Shown here piece after piece: positions 26,087 through 34,024 of a stretch of DNA of 64,000 nucleotides. How positions within the stretch are numbered: the stretch's first letter is position 1; each line of letters begins with the position of its first letter. This stretch comes from Actinacidiphila oryziradicis (lineage in GTDB: Bacteria; Actinomycetota; Actinomycetes; Streptomycetales; Streptomycetaceae): assembly GCF_005047355.1 (NCBI RefSeq), contig NZ_SUMC01000006.1, forward strand, positions 219,808 through 283,807, given 5' to 3'. Made by a program: the position numbers and the translations under genes. Below the pieces are notes generated by a model, which saw only the letters and a list, made by a program, of their open reading frames with translations, was not told where the DNA came from and ran no database searches.

Positions 26087-26553
26087 CTGGGCACCGCCAC
26101 CGCGGCGGCCACGGCACTCGTGCTGTCCCTGCTGGGCGGCGGGACGGCAAACGCCGGGATGCCCGGCCGCACCGGCGGCGACCGGCTGGACGCGCGCAGC
26201 GACGCCTTCCACACGAAGGCCGGCCAGAAGCTGACCGTCTCCGGCCAGGGGGTCCTTCGTAACGACGGCGGGCGCCCCGTCACGCTGGTCTCGCACACGG
26301 CGCCCGCGCACGGCTCGCTGGAGCTGAACCAGGACGGCTCGTTCAGCTACACACCCGCCGCGGGTTTCAGCGGCCCGGGCTCGTCCAACGAGTACTACGG
26401 CCTGACCGGCCGCGGTCCGAACGTGGGCGGTCCGAACGGGGAGAAGATCCTGCCGCTGACGGACTTCGCCCCCTCGGTCGGCAAGTTCCGTTTCGTCGGA
26501 ACCAAGGCCGTCCTGGGGAAGGTGATCCCGCTGCGCGCCGCGGACACCCAGGC
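26087..26553 (+). pseudogene. 3'-truncated secreted esterase-like-phytase protein
   Basis: The reading frame encodes a signal-peptide-like start (LGTATAAATALVLSLLGG ... NA), a short cadherin/Ig-like segment (HGSLELNQDGSFSYTPAAGF), and then the opening of an esterase-like-phytase domain (EYYGLTGRGPNVGGPNGEKI ... VIPLRAAD). Homologues continue for several hundred residues; here the similarity stops at about 26547. The frame then runs on the antisense of a TPR gene until 26734. The start is uncertain: AGGAGA at 26071-26076 precedes a CTG at 26087, and the first GTG is at 26120. It is truncated by a deletion shared with the convergent TPR gene. Confidence 0.65.
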
Positions 26554-26797
26554 CCAGGAAAGCCCCGCAGCGGTCCTCTTCCGAGAGGCTGGAGCCGCTC
26601 AGGGCCCGTTCGTAGAGCGGGACAGCCGCCACCTCCAGCCCCAGCACATCGTGTACCCATGCGGTGTGATGGGCGATCTCCGGGTCTTCCGGGTAGCGGT
26701 CCGCCAGGGTCAAGAGCTGCTCGCGGGCCTGTGAGGTCTCTCCTTGCTCGCGCAGCCGGACTGCCTGTGACAACGCCGCATTTCCTCGGTCATTCAT
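26554..26797 (-). pseudogene. 3'-truncated tetratricopeptide-repeat protein
   Basis: From ATG 26797 the frame encodes about 80 residues of helix-turn-helix TPR repeats (ALSQAVRLREQGETSQAREQ, IAHHTAWVHDVLGLEVAAVP, SEEDRCGAFLGLG). Actinobacterial homologues of this short TPR family continue past GLG with further repeats. Here the text changes at about 26554 into the antisense of the phytase-like gene. The protein has lost its C-terminal half at the same junction. Confidence 0.65.
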
Positions 26798-26877
26798 GCG
26801 GACGCACGCTTGCACGACATCGCCCGGACAAACAAACCAGTCGCTCCGCGTAGGTGCGGGACGTAGCGTTCCGCCGT

Positions 26878-27642
26878 ATGTCTGACATCGATCTCCCGCC
26901 GCGGCTCACCGCCCTCACCTTCCACGGGCCCCTCTCCGAGGCGCGGGCCGCGCGTCTTACCCAGCGGCTCACCCGGACGAGTCCGGCCACTGTCATCGAC
27001 ATCGGCTGCGGCTGGGGCGAGTTGATGCTCCGCGTCCTCGACGCCGCGCCCGGGGCCACCGGCCTGGGCATAGACGTAAATGTTGACGACCTGGCCCGGG
27101 GCCGTGGCAACGCCGAGGCACGCGGGCTCGCCGACCGCGCTGAGTTCGTCGAGGAGTCTGCCTCGGGGACCACCCGTGGGCCTGCCGACCTCGTCCTGTG
27201 CCTCGGCGCCAGCCATGCCCTCAGCGATGCCGCGCCACCCCACCACACCGCCGCCGCGCTCCGGGCGCTCCGCAGCCTGGTCACTCCCGGTGGACGGGTC
27301 CTTCTCGGCGAGGGCTTCTGGCAGCGCACTCCCAACGTCGCCGAACTCGCGGCCATGTGGCCGGACGCTTCCGCCGGCGAATACCACGATCTTGCCGGAC
27401 TCGTGGATATTTCCATCGACGCCGGATTCCGGCCGGTTTGGATCGAGACGGCGAACAACGACGAGTGGGAGGAATTCGAGTCCGGGTACCAGTCCGACCT
27501 GGAGGAATGGCTATCGGTCAATGGCGACCAGCCTGTGGCCGCCGAGACCCGCGAGCGCGTGGACAGGCACCGGGCCACCTGGCTGAGCGGCTATCGCGGG
27601 GTTCTCGGGCTGGCGTATCTCACGCTGGCCCCCGTCGGCTGA
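26878..27642 (+). CDS. Class I SAM-dependent methyltransferase
   Basis: A 254-residue methyltransferase. Motif I is VIDIGCGWGELMLRVLDAAP, followed by LGIDVNVDDLARGRGNA, the PADLVLCLGASHAL segment and PGGRVLLGEGFWQR. The C-terminal part is acidic and Trp-rich (NNDEWEEFESGYQSDLEEWL). It has no ribosome site before ATG 26878 but a TAGCGT hexamer 9 bases upstream, so the message may be leaderless. Its 3' end overlaps that of the convergent MFS gene by 23 bases. Small-molecule target unknown. Confidence 0.85.
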   Translation: MSDIDLPPRLTALTFHGPLSEARAARLTQRLTRTSPATVIDIGCGWGELMLRVLDAAPGATGLGIDVNVDDLARGRGNAEARGLADRAEFVEESASGTTRGPADLVLCLGASHALSDAAPPHHTAAALRALRSLVTPGGRVLLGEGFWQRTPNVAELAAMWPDASAGEYHDLAGLVDISIDAGFRPVWIETANNDEWEEFESGYQSDLEEWLSVNGDQPVAAETRERVDRHRATWLSGYRGVLGLAYLTLAPVG

Positions 27643-29254
27643 CAAAGCTCCGTCCTCGTGCCTGCGCCGGTGCGTTCTCGCTCGCGACCGTGTCGGGACC
27701 GCGGCCCCGCAGAGCGGCGAGGGTCAGGAGGCAGGAGGCGAGGGCGGCGATACCGCAGATGACGTAGCCGAGGGAGTAGCCGTTGCCGAGGGCGTCCAGG
27801 GCGATGGAGTGGGCGGCGCCCGGCGGGGAGGCGGCCGGTACGGAGTTGACGGCGAGGGGGCCGCCTTCCTTGACCACCGCGGTGGCCGCCGCCTTGGCCG
27901 CAGGGCTGAGGGAGGAGGAGGCGAGGCTGGTGGTGAAGTGGGAGGCGGCGTTGCTGAGGGCGATGGCGCCGATGACGGCGGGGCCGAGGGTGAAGCCGAA
28001 GTCGCGCAGGAGGCTGGTGGAGGCGCTGGCCATGCCGGCGTAGCGGACGGGAACGGTGTTGACGGCCGTGGCGGTGATGGAGGAGACGGTGAGCGCGAAG
28101 CCGATGCCGACGAGGCCCAGGGGGAGGATGAGGGCGGTGAGAGTGAGGTCGCTGACGGGCAGACGGGCGGCGAGCAGGTCACCCGCGGCGATCAGGGCCA
28201 GGCCGGCGGTGAGGATCCAGCGGGAGCTGACGCGTTCCAGGAGCCGCGAGATCAGCGGCATGAGGAGCAGGTTGAAGCCGTTGAGCATGATGAAGGCGAC
28301 GGAGGAGCGCAGCGGGCTCTGATGCTGGATCGGCCCGAGCCGGATGCTGGTGGCGTAGGCGGTGCCGAGGAAGCTGAACATGCCGACCACGGCGACGATC
28401 GAGGCGACGGCGAAGGCGCGGTTGGCGAAGAGGTCGAGCCGCAGCAGGGGTGAGCGGGCACGGGTCTCGGCAACGACGAACAGGGCGATGAAGACGGCCG
28501 CGACGACGAACGCGGTGACGACGGCAGGGGCGGACCAGCCGTCGGCGGGGCCCTGGATGACCGCGTAGAGCAGGGCGAACATACCGACGCCGATGGTGAT
28601 CTGGCCGCCGAGGTCGAGGGAACGGCCCTCGGGGGCGCTGGAGTCGCGCGCCAGCAGCCGGCTGACCGATGCGCTTACGGCGCCGAGTGCGGCCACGACG
28701 ATGAACGACCAGCGCCATGAGCCGTAGTTGCCGGTGACGCCGCCGAGGACCGGGGCGATGAAGCCGCCGCTGGAGAGGGCGGCGGCCCAGATCGTGATCG
28801 TACGGGCACGGTCGCGGGCGGTGTGGGTACCGGCGGCGATGACGGCGAGGGAGGTCGGGAACAGCGCGGCGGCGCCGAGGCCGGCTATGACCTGGCCGAT
28901 CCAAAGCTGGTGCACGCCGCTGCTGGCGGCGGCGACGGCCTCGCCGAGGACGATGAGGGCCGATCCGCCGACGAGCAGGCGCTTGCGTCCGAAGAGGTCA
29001 CCCAGCACGCCGAAGGTCAGCTCCAGCACGGTCACGGGCAGCAGGAAGGCGTCCGAGATCCAGGTGAGCTGGGAACCGATCGGGTGGAGGTCCTGCTGGA
29101 AGAGGCCGTTGAGGGTGGCGGGGATGGCGAGGGCTATCTGGGCGAGGCAGACGGCGAGGCAGCCTGCGATCAGCGTGCCCACGGGCAGTTTGCCGGCGAG
29201 GTCGTGGACATGGCCTTCGGGGTGGCCCTTGGAGGGGCTTGTCTCAGTGGGCAC
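27620..29254 (-). CDS. DHA2-type MFS exporter (14 TM)
   Basis: A 544-residue EmrB/QacA-class permease. It begins with a short hydrophilic N-terminus; TM1 has LAVCLAQIALAIPATLNG, motif A is FGVLGDLFGRKRLLVG, motif C region SLAVIAAGTHTARDRARTI with WAAALSSGGFIAPVLGGV. A long extracytoplasmic loop near the C-terminus is Ser/Ala-rich (AASHFTTSLASSSLSPAAKA). The GTG at 29254 is chosen because it sits about 50 bases after a good promoter (29312-29341) and has AGGGAAG upstream. It lies downstream of a PaaX regulator on the same strand, its likely controller. Confidence 0.87.
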   Translation of the reverse strand: MPTETSPSKGHPEGHVHDLAGKLPVGTLIAGCLAVCLAQIALAIPATLNGLFQQDLHPIGSQLTWISDAFLLPVTVLELTFGVLGDLFGRKRLLVGGSALIVLGEAVAAASSGVHQLWIGQVIAGLGAAALFPTSLAVIAAGTHTARDRARTITIWAAALSSGGFIAPVLGGVTGNYGSWRWSFIVVAALGAVSASVSRLLARDSSAPEGRSLDLGGQITIGVGMFALLYAVIQGPADGWSAPAVVTAFVVAAVFIALFVVAETRARSPLLRLDLFANRAFAVASIVAVVGMFSFLGTAYATSIRLGPIQHQSPLRSSVAFIMLNGFNLLLMPLISRLLERVSSRWILTAGLALIAAGDLLAARLPVSDLTLTALILPLGLVGIGFALTVSSITATAVNTVPVRYAGMASASTSLLRDFGFTLGPAVIGAIALSNAASHFTTSLASSSLSPAAKAAATAVVKEGGPLAVNSVPAASPPGAAHSIALDALGNGYSLGYVICGIAALASCLLTLAALRGRGPDTVASENAPAQARGRSFVSRRGPA

Positions 29255-29311
29255 GGGGGCTTCCCTGGTGCGGTCGAGGTGCGGGCACGGGCGCGGGGGA
29301 CGGGCGCGACG

Positions 29312-29341
29312 AATGTAAGGCTGATTTTCGACGGCCGTCAA
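29312..29341 (-). promoter_or_regulatory. Promoter for the MFS exporter, with palindromic core
   Basis: On the reverse strand TTGACG (29341-29336) and TACATT (29317-29312) are separated by 18 bases, near consensus for the housekeeping sigma factor. The palindrome GACGGCCGTC overlaps the -35 and could be a regulator site. It sits between the MFS gene and the upstream PaaX gene. Confidence 0.65.
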
Positions 29342-29432
29342 TAGAATGCCCAAGGTTGTTGCGGAAGCCTGTGAGGACCGCATGAACGAGGCCGTAGGGC
29401 CGTCTCCGGCCGTTGGCCGGACCGGACACTCC

Positions 29433-30308
29433 CTAGCGGGCGGCGCCCGCCTCCGGGACCGCAATGGTGTCGAGCAGCCGGGCGGCCTCGCGGCGGGCCG
29501 GCCCCGCGTAGCGGTGGGCCAGGGACTGGAAAAGCTCCTCGGCGCGGGCCGCCGGCCAGTCGGCCGGCAGGTGCTCGGCGGGGAGGTGGGGGTCGCGGCG
29601 TACGAGGCCGAGCCAGTCGGTGTGCAGGAGGAGCTGGCGGGCCAGGTCGTCGATGGCGCCGTTGGCCGGGACGGGGTGGCTCCAGTGCTCCAGGAAGGCG
29701 TGGTACCCCTCGGATATGTCGTCGATGTCGAAGGCTGTTTCCAGTACCGTGCGGGCGTCGGTGGGTTCGCCGGCCGCGGCGCCGCGGAAGACTTTGAGGT
29801 GGGCGTCCAGCCCCAGTCCCTCGACCAGGGCGAGTACGTCCACGGTGCCGGGGGCCACCCAAAGGCCGTTCTGCAGCGCCCCGAAGCCGCCCCACACCAG
29901 GCGGGAGCGCAGGTCGTGGCGCTCACGGCCCCATGCCTCGGGGAGGGAGAAGCCCACCAGAGTCCAGGTGCCGTCCCAGTCGCGGTTGACGGCGCCGGTT
30001 CGCCAGATCCGGTCGTGGCCGTCCTGGAGTACCGCGGCGGCGCGCGGGGTGAGCCCGAAGTACATTTTGCGGCCCTGCCGGTGGCGCTCGAGCAGGCCGC
30101 GGTTGACCATCCGGGTGAGGGTGGACCGTACGGCGTCCTCGGTGATCCCGGCCCGCGCGAAGATGTCGATCAAGCTGCCGGTGGCGAGGGCGGTGCCCTG
30201 TCCCAGGGCGTGGATGCCGAAGAAGCTGAGCATCAGCGACTGGGGCCGCGGGGAGGCCGTGGCTTTCGCTCCGGACGGCTCGGGGCTCACCTGATCAGGG
30301 CTGGTCAC
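29433..30308 (-). CDS. PaaX-family transcriptional regulator
   Basis: A 291-residue regulator. An N-terminal winged helix (SLMLSFFGIHALGQGTALAT ... AVRSTLTRMVNRGLLERHRQ) is followed by the PaaX central domain (YFGLTPRAAAVLQDGHDRIW, DGTWTLVGFSLPEAWGRERH, RLVWGGFGALQNGLWVAPG) and the C-terminal helical domain. PaaX proteins classically repress phenylacetate genes, but streptomycete members often control transporters. GTG 30308 is a likely start; an in-frame ATG at 30356 would run into the chitinase regulatory box at 30344. It is divergent from chitinase and upstream of an MFS exporter on the same strand. Confidence 0.85.
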   Translation of the reverse strand: MTSPDQVSPEPSGAKATASPRPQSLMLSFFGIHALGQGTALATGSLIDIFARAGITEDAVRSTLTRMVNRGLLERHRQGRKMYFGLTPRAAAVLQDGHDRIWRTGAVNRDWDGTWTLVGFSLPEAWGRERHDLRSRLVWGGFGALQNGLWVAPGTVDVLALVEGLGLDAHLKVFRGAAAGEPTDARTVLETAFDIDDISEGYHAFLEHWSHPVPANGAIDDLARQLLLHTDWLGLVRRDPHLPAEHLPADWPAARAEELFQSLAHRYAGPARREAARLLDTIAVPEAGAAR

Positions 30309-30343
30309 AGGGCCAGCGTAGAACCCACCGCGTTCGGCCGGAA

Positions 30344-30355
30344 TGGTCCAGTCCA
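30344..30355 (+). promoter_or_regulatory. Chitinase 12-bp box 1 (DasR-like)
   Basis: TGGTCCAGTCCA, a variant of the 12-bp repeat known upstream of Streptomyces chitinase genes and recognised by the GlcNAc-responsive regulator DasR. It lies just upstream of the -35 TTGACG (30361-30366). Confidence 0.65.
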
Positions 30356-30360
30356 ATCCG

Positions 30361-30390
30361 TTGACGTGGTTGCGTCAGAAGCGGCATCCT
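30361..30390 (+). promoter_or_regulatory. Predicted chitinase promoter
   Basis: -35 TTGACG (30361-30366) and -10 CATCCT (30385-30390) with an 18-base spacer, flanked by two 12-bp DasR-like boxes. The -10 is weak, as expected of a regulated promoter. Confidence 0.5.
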
Positions 30391-30401
30391 GGGGCGGAGA
30401 T

Positions 30402-30413
30402 TGGTCTGGACCA
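30402..30413 (+). promoter_or_regulatory. Chitinase 12-bp box 2 (DasR-like)
   Basis: TGGTCTGGACCA is a perfect TGGTC/GACCA palindrome close to the DasR consensus TGGTCTAGACCA. It is nested in a larger inverted repeat, CGGAGA ... TCTCCG (30395-30419). It lies just after the predicted transcription start, where DasR binding would block the promoter. Confidence 0.75.
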
Positions 30414-30457
30414 TCTCCGCGTGGGCGCAGCCAGCCCTCATCCCCCCGGAGGCACCC

Positions 30458-31681
30458 TTGCAACTCCGTAAGCTCAAGCCCCTCGCCGCCGCCGCGGCGG
30501 CGGCATCGCTCGCCGTGGCCGCGCTGACCGCAGTCGCCACCGCCGGTCACGCCGCCACCGTCAGCCCGGCCGCGCTCAGCAGCAACTGGTATGCCGCGGC
30601 GCCCTACCTGATGCCGCTGGACAACAACCCGCCCGACGCAGGTGCCGTCATGGACGCCACCGGGCTCAAAGCCTTCCAGCTCGCTTTCATCCTGGCGCCG
30701 AGCGGCGGCGGCTGTTCGCCGACCTGGGGCGGCACGGCCCCGGTCTCCTCCGACACGGCGGTCGCCTCGACAATCGCCGCGATACGGGCCAAGGGCGGCG
30801 ACGTCTCCGCATCGGTCGGCGGCTACGGCGGCACCAAGCTGGGCCAGACCTGCGGTACGCCCGAGGCGACCGCCGCCGCGTACCAGCAGGTCATCAGCAA
30901 GTACAGCCTCAAGGCGATGGACTTCGACCTCGAAGAGCCGGAGTACGAGAACACCGCCGCCATCCACAACGAGATCGGCGCCGCGAAGATCCTCCAGGCG
31001 AACAACCCCGGGATCTACATCTCGGTGACTACGGCCGGCACCGCTGCCGGCACCGGCTGGTTCGGGACGCAGATGCTGAACGAAGCCAAATCACAGGGCT
31101 TCACTCCGAACAACTACTCCATCATGCCCTTCGACGGCGGCTTCAGCGGCGCCTCGTCGCAGACCAGCGCGCTGACCAACTTCAACACCATCCTCCAGTC
31201 CACCTTCGGCTGGAGCGCCGCGACCGCCTACGCCCATGAGGGCTTCTCCGGCATGAACGGCCGCAGCGACAGCGGCGAGTACTTCTACCAGGCCGACTTC
31301 CAGACCGTCCTGGACTACGCCACCAGCCATGGCATGGCCCGGTTCACCTTCTGGTCCGTCAACCGTGACCGCCAGTGCACCCCGGCCGACAACAACGGCA
31401 CCACCTCGGGCACTTGCAGCAGCGTTACGCAGTCCGCCTACGACTTCAGCAAGTACTCCGTGAAGTTCGCGGGTGCCACCCCGCCCACCACCACCCCGAC
31501 CCCCACGCCTACGCCCACCTCCGCGTGCACCGTCGCGGAATGGACCAGCACCGCCATCTACACGGCGGGCAACGAGGTCGCGCACAACGGCCACAAGTGG
31601 AAGGCCAAGTGGTGGACGCAGGGCGAGGAGCCCGGCACCACCGGCGTGTGGGGTGTCTGGCAGGACGAGGGCACCTGCTGA
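30458..31681 (+). CDS. Secreted GH18 chitinase with C-terminal chitin-binding domain
   Basis: A 407-residue exported enzyme that hydrolyses beta-1,4-GlcNAc bonds of chitin. The signal peptide covers about residues 1-32. The GH18 barrel has the catalytic acid in KAMDFDLEEPE (Asp155-Phe-Asp-Leu-Glu159), the core of the DxDxE motif, and ends with RFTFWSVNRDRQC. A Pro/Thr linker (ATPPTTTPTPTPTPTSA) joins a CBM5/12-type domain containing AEWTSTAIYTAGNEVAHNGH and KWWTQGEEPG. The start is TTG 30458, because GGAGG lies at 30448-30452 with 5-base spacing. Two DasR-like boxes imply induction by GlcNAc or chitobiose. Confidence 0.92.
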   Translation: MQLRKLKPLAAAAAAASLAVAALTAVATAGHAATVSPAALSSNWYAAAPYLMPLDNNPPDAGAVMDATGLKAFQLAFILAPSGGGCSPTWGGTAPVSSDTAVASTIAAIRAKGGDVSASVGGYGGTKLGQTCGTPEATAAAYQQVISKYSLKAMDFDLEEPEYENTAAIHNEIGAAKILQANNPGIYISVTTAGTAAGTGWFGTQMLNEAKSQGFTPNNYSIMPFDGGFSGASSQTSALTNFNTILQSTFGWSAATAYAHEGFSGMNGRSDSGEYFYQADFQTVLDYATSHGMARFTFWSVNRDRQCTPADNNGTTSGTCSSVTQSAYDFSKYSVKFAGATPPTTTPTPTPTPTSACTVAEWTSTAIYTAGNEVAHNGHKWKAKWWTQGEEPGTTGVWGVWQDEGTC

Positions 31682-31700
31682 GGCCCCCGCCCCTGTAGCC

Positions 31701-31739
31701 GAGGCCGCCGCCGCCGGGAAAGCCCGTGGCGGCGGCCTC
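31701..31739 (+). terminator. Terminator after the chitinase gene
   Basis: GAGGCCGCCGCC (31701-31712) and GGCGGCGGCCTC (31728-31739) form a perfect 12-bp stem with a 15-base loop, 19 bases after the stop codon. Confidence 0.8.
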
Positions 31740-31817
31740 ACCATTCCTTCGCCCGGCATGGGCGTCGTGCCCCGGGGACGCCGGCCAGAAGGCCGGGGGC
31801 GTTGCCGGCACGGCCGG

Positions 31818-32077
31818 TCACGACGAGCGGAGACTCGACCGGATCACCCCGTCGGGGATCGGCACGTCGCCCGGGTTGACGAAGAAGTCGCCGCCGGAGG
31901 CGATAACGCTCCAGGCGAAGCCGGTCTCGGCCTCGGCTCCGGCTCCGGCGCTCACCGTCACGGTGGGGGTGAAGTCGCCGGTCCTGGTCGGGGTGCCGGA
32001 GATCACGCCGGTCTCGTGGTCGACGGCCAGTGCGTCGGGCAGGCCGGTGGCGTCGTAGGCCAGACTTGGGCCTTGCT
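31818..32077 (-). pseudogene. Remnant of an Ig-like/secreted protein
   Basis: The reverse frame reads [20 protein letters not shown], then [20 protein letters not shown], and ends GGDFFVNPGDVPIPDGVI. This is a putative-Ig domain (ATGLP...[11 protein letters not shown]) followed by the first residues of what looks like a proprotein-convertase P domain, as in secreted Streptomyces proteases. Both ends are missing: upstream it runs directly into an ABC ATPase fragment at about 32085 and downstream it stops at 31818. Confidence 0.55.
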
Positions 32078-32094
32078 GTTCGCATCGGCGCAGC

Positions 32095-32315
32095 TACCGG
32101 CCGGAATGGCCGGCGCAGCGTCGATCAGCACCTCGCCCGACGACGGTGGCAGCAGCCCGGCGATCAGGCGCAGGAGGGTGGATTTGCCGCAGCCGGAACG
32201 TCCTACGACGGCCACGAATTCACCCTCCGACGCGTGAAGTTCGATATCGCGGAGCGCTTCGACAGCGGCTCTGGCACTGGAGAATGTCCGTGACACGGCG
32301 CGCAACTGGATCATT
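32095..32315 (-). pseudogene. 3'-truncated ABC transporter ATPase (SsuB/TauB type)
   Basis: From ATG 32315 the frame encodes about 72 residues of a nitrate/sulfonate/taurine-type ATPase: [20 protein letters not shown] and [20 protein letters not shown] (Walker A), then [14 protein letters not shown]. The Q-loop, signature and Walker B are absent; the text changes at about 32095 to the Ig-domain remnant. It is divergent from the substrate-binding-protein remnant at 32418, the arrangement expected of an uptake locus. Confidence 0.7.
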
Positions 32316-32417
32316 TCCCGGCTCCAAGGATTCGCCGCTGGCAGGTAGGCGTAAAAATGGTCTGTCCGGCCGGCCCCGCACGGCAATATGCTCCAAGTTC
32401 CCTCGCAGGGAGGCCTT

Positions 32418-32635
32418 GTGATCCGCACGATCAGGAATGCCCGCGCGCCGATGACATTACCGGGCGCCGTGCTGCTCGTGGGTGTCGCGGGATGCGGCGG
32501 AGACGGCACCTCCGGCGCAGGGCCCGGGTGAGCCGGGCCATCGCCGAGCTGCGGAGCGCCGGGGTCATCGGACCGGGCATGACGCCGGAGGACATTGTCG
32601 ACTTCGGGCTCATGCCCACAAGTTCCGCAACCTGA
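32418..32635 (+). pseudogene. Substrate-binding lipoprotein with large internal deletion
   Basis: GTG 32418 has GGGAGG at 32408-32413 and encodes a lipoprotein signal ([20 protein letters not shown]) that stops at a TGA (32529-32531). In a second frame starting at the same point, the sequence reads [20 protein letters not shown] and [15 protein letters not shown] to a stop at 32635. That matches the last helix and tail of sulfonate/taurine-type binding proteins. About 250 central residues are missing, so signal and tail have been joined out of frame. Together with the ATPase fragment at 32095-32315 it marks a dead uptake system. Confidence 0.65.
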
Positions 32636-32644
32636 GGAGACCCG

Positions 32645-33454
32645 GTGACCGCTTCGGCCGAGGAACCGTCGTACGCCTTCGACAACAACGACCCGGAGGC
32701 CGCCGCCCGGCACGATCACCTCGCCGAGGTCCTCGACGAGCTGACCGTCTCCCGGCTGTCCGGGCTCGGCGACCTCACCGGCCGGGCCTGCCTGGAGATC
32801 GGCGCCGGCGGCGGCAGCATCGCCCGCTGGCTCGCCGGCGCCACCGGCCCGTACGGCCGGGTGCTGGCGGCCGACATCAACACCCGCTACCTCAAGCCCG
32901 GTGCGGGCTTCGAGGTACTCCGGCACGATCTCGCCTCCGAACCGGTCCCCGAGGGGCCCTGGGACGTCATCCACGCCCGCCTGGTGCTCCTGCACCTCCC
33001 GCAGCGCCGTGAGATCCTACGCCGCCTCGCCGCCGCTCTTACTCCCGGCGGAGCGCTGGTCGTCGAGGACTTCGAGACCACATTCCGCAAGAGCGTGCTG
33101 GCGGCGCCCACGCCCGAGGCGGCGGCGCTGGTCGACACCTACCACAACGCGCTGGTGGAGCGGGTGCTGCCGGCCCACGGCAATGACCCCACCTGGGCCG
33201 GCCGGGTGCACTCCGTCATGCTCGCCGAAGGCCTGGCCGGGGTCGACACCGTCGTGTACGCGCGATCCTGGCCGGGCGGCACCGCGGGGGCGCTGCTGAT
33301 AGCTGTGAATATCGCCCAGGCCCGGGGCGACTTCCTCGCCGCCGGGATGAGCGCCGCCCAGCTGGACGAGCTGGCGCTGCTGGCCGCCGACCCGCGGCTG
33401 GTGGTCCGCAATCCCCTCACCTACTCAACCATCGGCCTCAGGCAGGACGGCTGA
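32645..33454 (+). CDS. Class I SAM-dependent methyltransferase
   Basis: A 269-residue methyltransferase starting at GTG 32645 with GAGGAG upstream. Motif I is [17 protein letters not shown], then [31 protein letters not shown] and [11 protein letters not shown]. The C-terminal region is helical, with an [20 protein letters not shown] end typical of small-molecule methyltransferases of the UbiE-related group. The first gene with an intact frame after the decayed uptake locus; a hairpin follows at 33552. Substrate unknown. Confidence 0.86.
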   Translation: MTASAEEPSYAFDNNDPEAAARHDHLAEVLDELTVSRLSGLGDLTGRACLEIGAGGGSIARWLAGATGPYGRVLAADINTRYLKPGAGFEVLRHDLASEPVPEGPWDVIHARLVLLHLPQRREILRRLAAALTPGGALVVEDFETTFRKSVLAAPTPEAAALVDTYHNALVERVLPAHGNDPTWAGRVHSVMLAEGLAGVDTVVYARSWPGGTAGALLIAVNIAQARGDFLAAGMSAAQLDELALLAADPRLVVRNPLTYSTIGLRQDG

Positions 33455-33551
33455 CGGGCCGTGAGGTGGCGTACGCGGCTGGCGGCGGCCGGCCTGCCCG
33501 TCCTCGGCGGCGCGCGGCTGCCGCCGCCGTGGGCGCGTGAGGTCACCGGGT

Positions 33552-33586
33552 AGCGGCTGCCTGCCCGGAAGGCCCGGTCAGCCGCT
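33552..33586 (+). terminator. Hairpin downstream of methyltransferase
   Basis: AGCGGCTG (33552-33559) pairs with CAGCCGCT (33579-33586) around an 19-base GC-rich loop that can pair partly. It lies in the 225-base gap 33455-33679, which otherwise shows no gene. Confidence 0.5.
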
Positions 33587-33679
33587 CTTCGGGCACGATT
33601 CGTACGGAGCATGCCCCGTACGGATGGATTCGGCGGGTTTTGGGCTACGGGAGCGGTCGGTGCTGTAGAGAATGCGGTC

Positions 33680-34018
33680 GTGGCTACTTCTCGTAAAAGC
33701 GTGCCGCACGCGACGTTCATGGCACCCAACGCATCCCGGGCCGTACCCGCCCGCACTCCTGCCCCCGCCCCCGCGTCCGGGCCCGCCGACAAGCGGCCAG
33801 GCCCGGGCGGTTCACCCGGCGGTCAACGGGAGGCGACATGGGAGCAGTTCGCCCGGAGTGTGGAGCGGCTGGCCGGGCAGTTGGGGGCGCTGGCGGAGAA
33901 TCTGCCGGCGGGTGAGCCGGGGGACAAGGAAGCGAAGTCGTTGCGCCGGTCGGTGGGGAGGCTGTCGGAGGGTCTCGGCAAGCTGAAGCGGGCCCCCAGG
34001 AGCGGGCTGCCGGGCTGA
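33680..34018 (+). CDS. Small hypothetical protein
   Basis: A 112-residue protein. The N-terminal half is Pro/Ala-rich and probably disordered; the C-terminal half is helical (WEQFARSVERLAGQLGALAE ... SLRRSVGRLSEGLGKLKRA). I do not recognise it. GTG 33680 is one of several possible starts (33611 and 33719 also in frame), none with a strong ribosome site. Its stop is 7 bases from the 3' end of the convergent ABC transporter. Confidence 0.5.
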   Translation: MATSRKSVPHATFMAPNASRAVPARTPAPAPASGPADKRPGPGGSPGGQREATWEQFARSVERLAGQLGALAENLPAGEPGDKEAKSLRRSVGRLSEGLGKLKRAPRSGLPG

Positions 34019-34024
34019 CACCCG

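Noticed and set aside
29256..29926. N-terminal extension of the MFS gene into the PaaX region
   Set aside because: The in-frame text there is the shadow of the PaaX gene in another frame; a good promoter and GTG start lie downstream of it.
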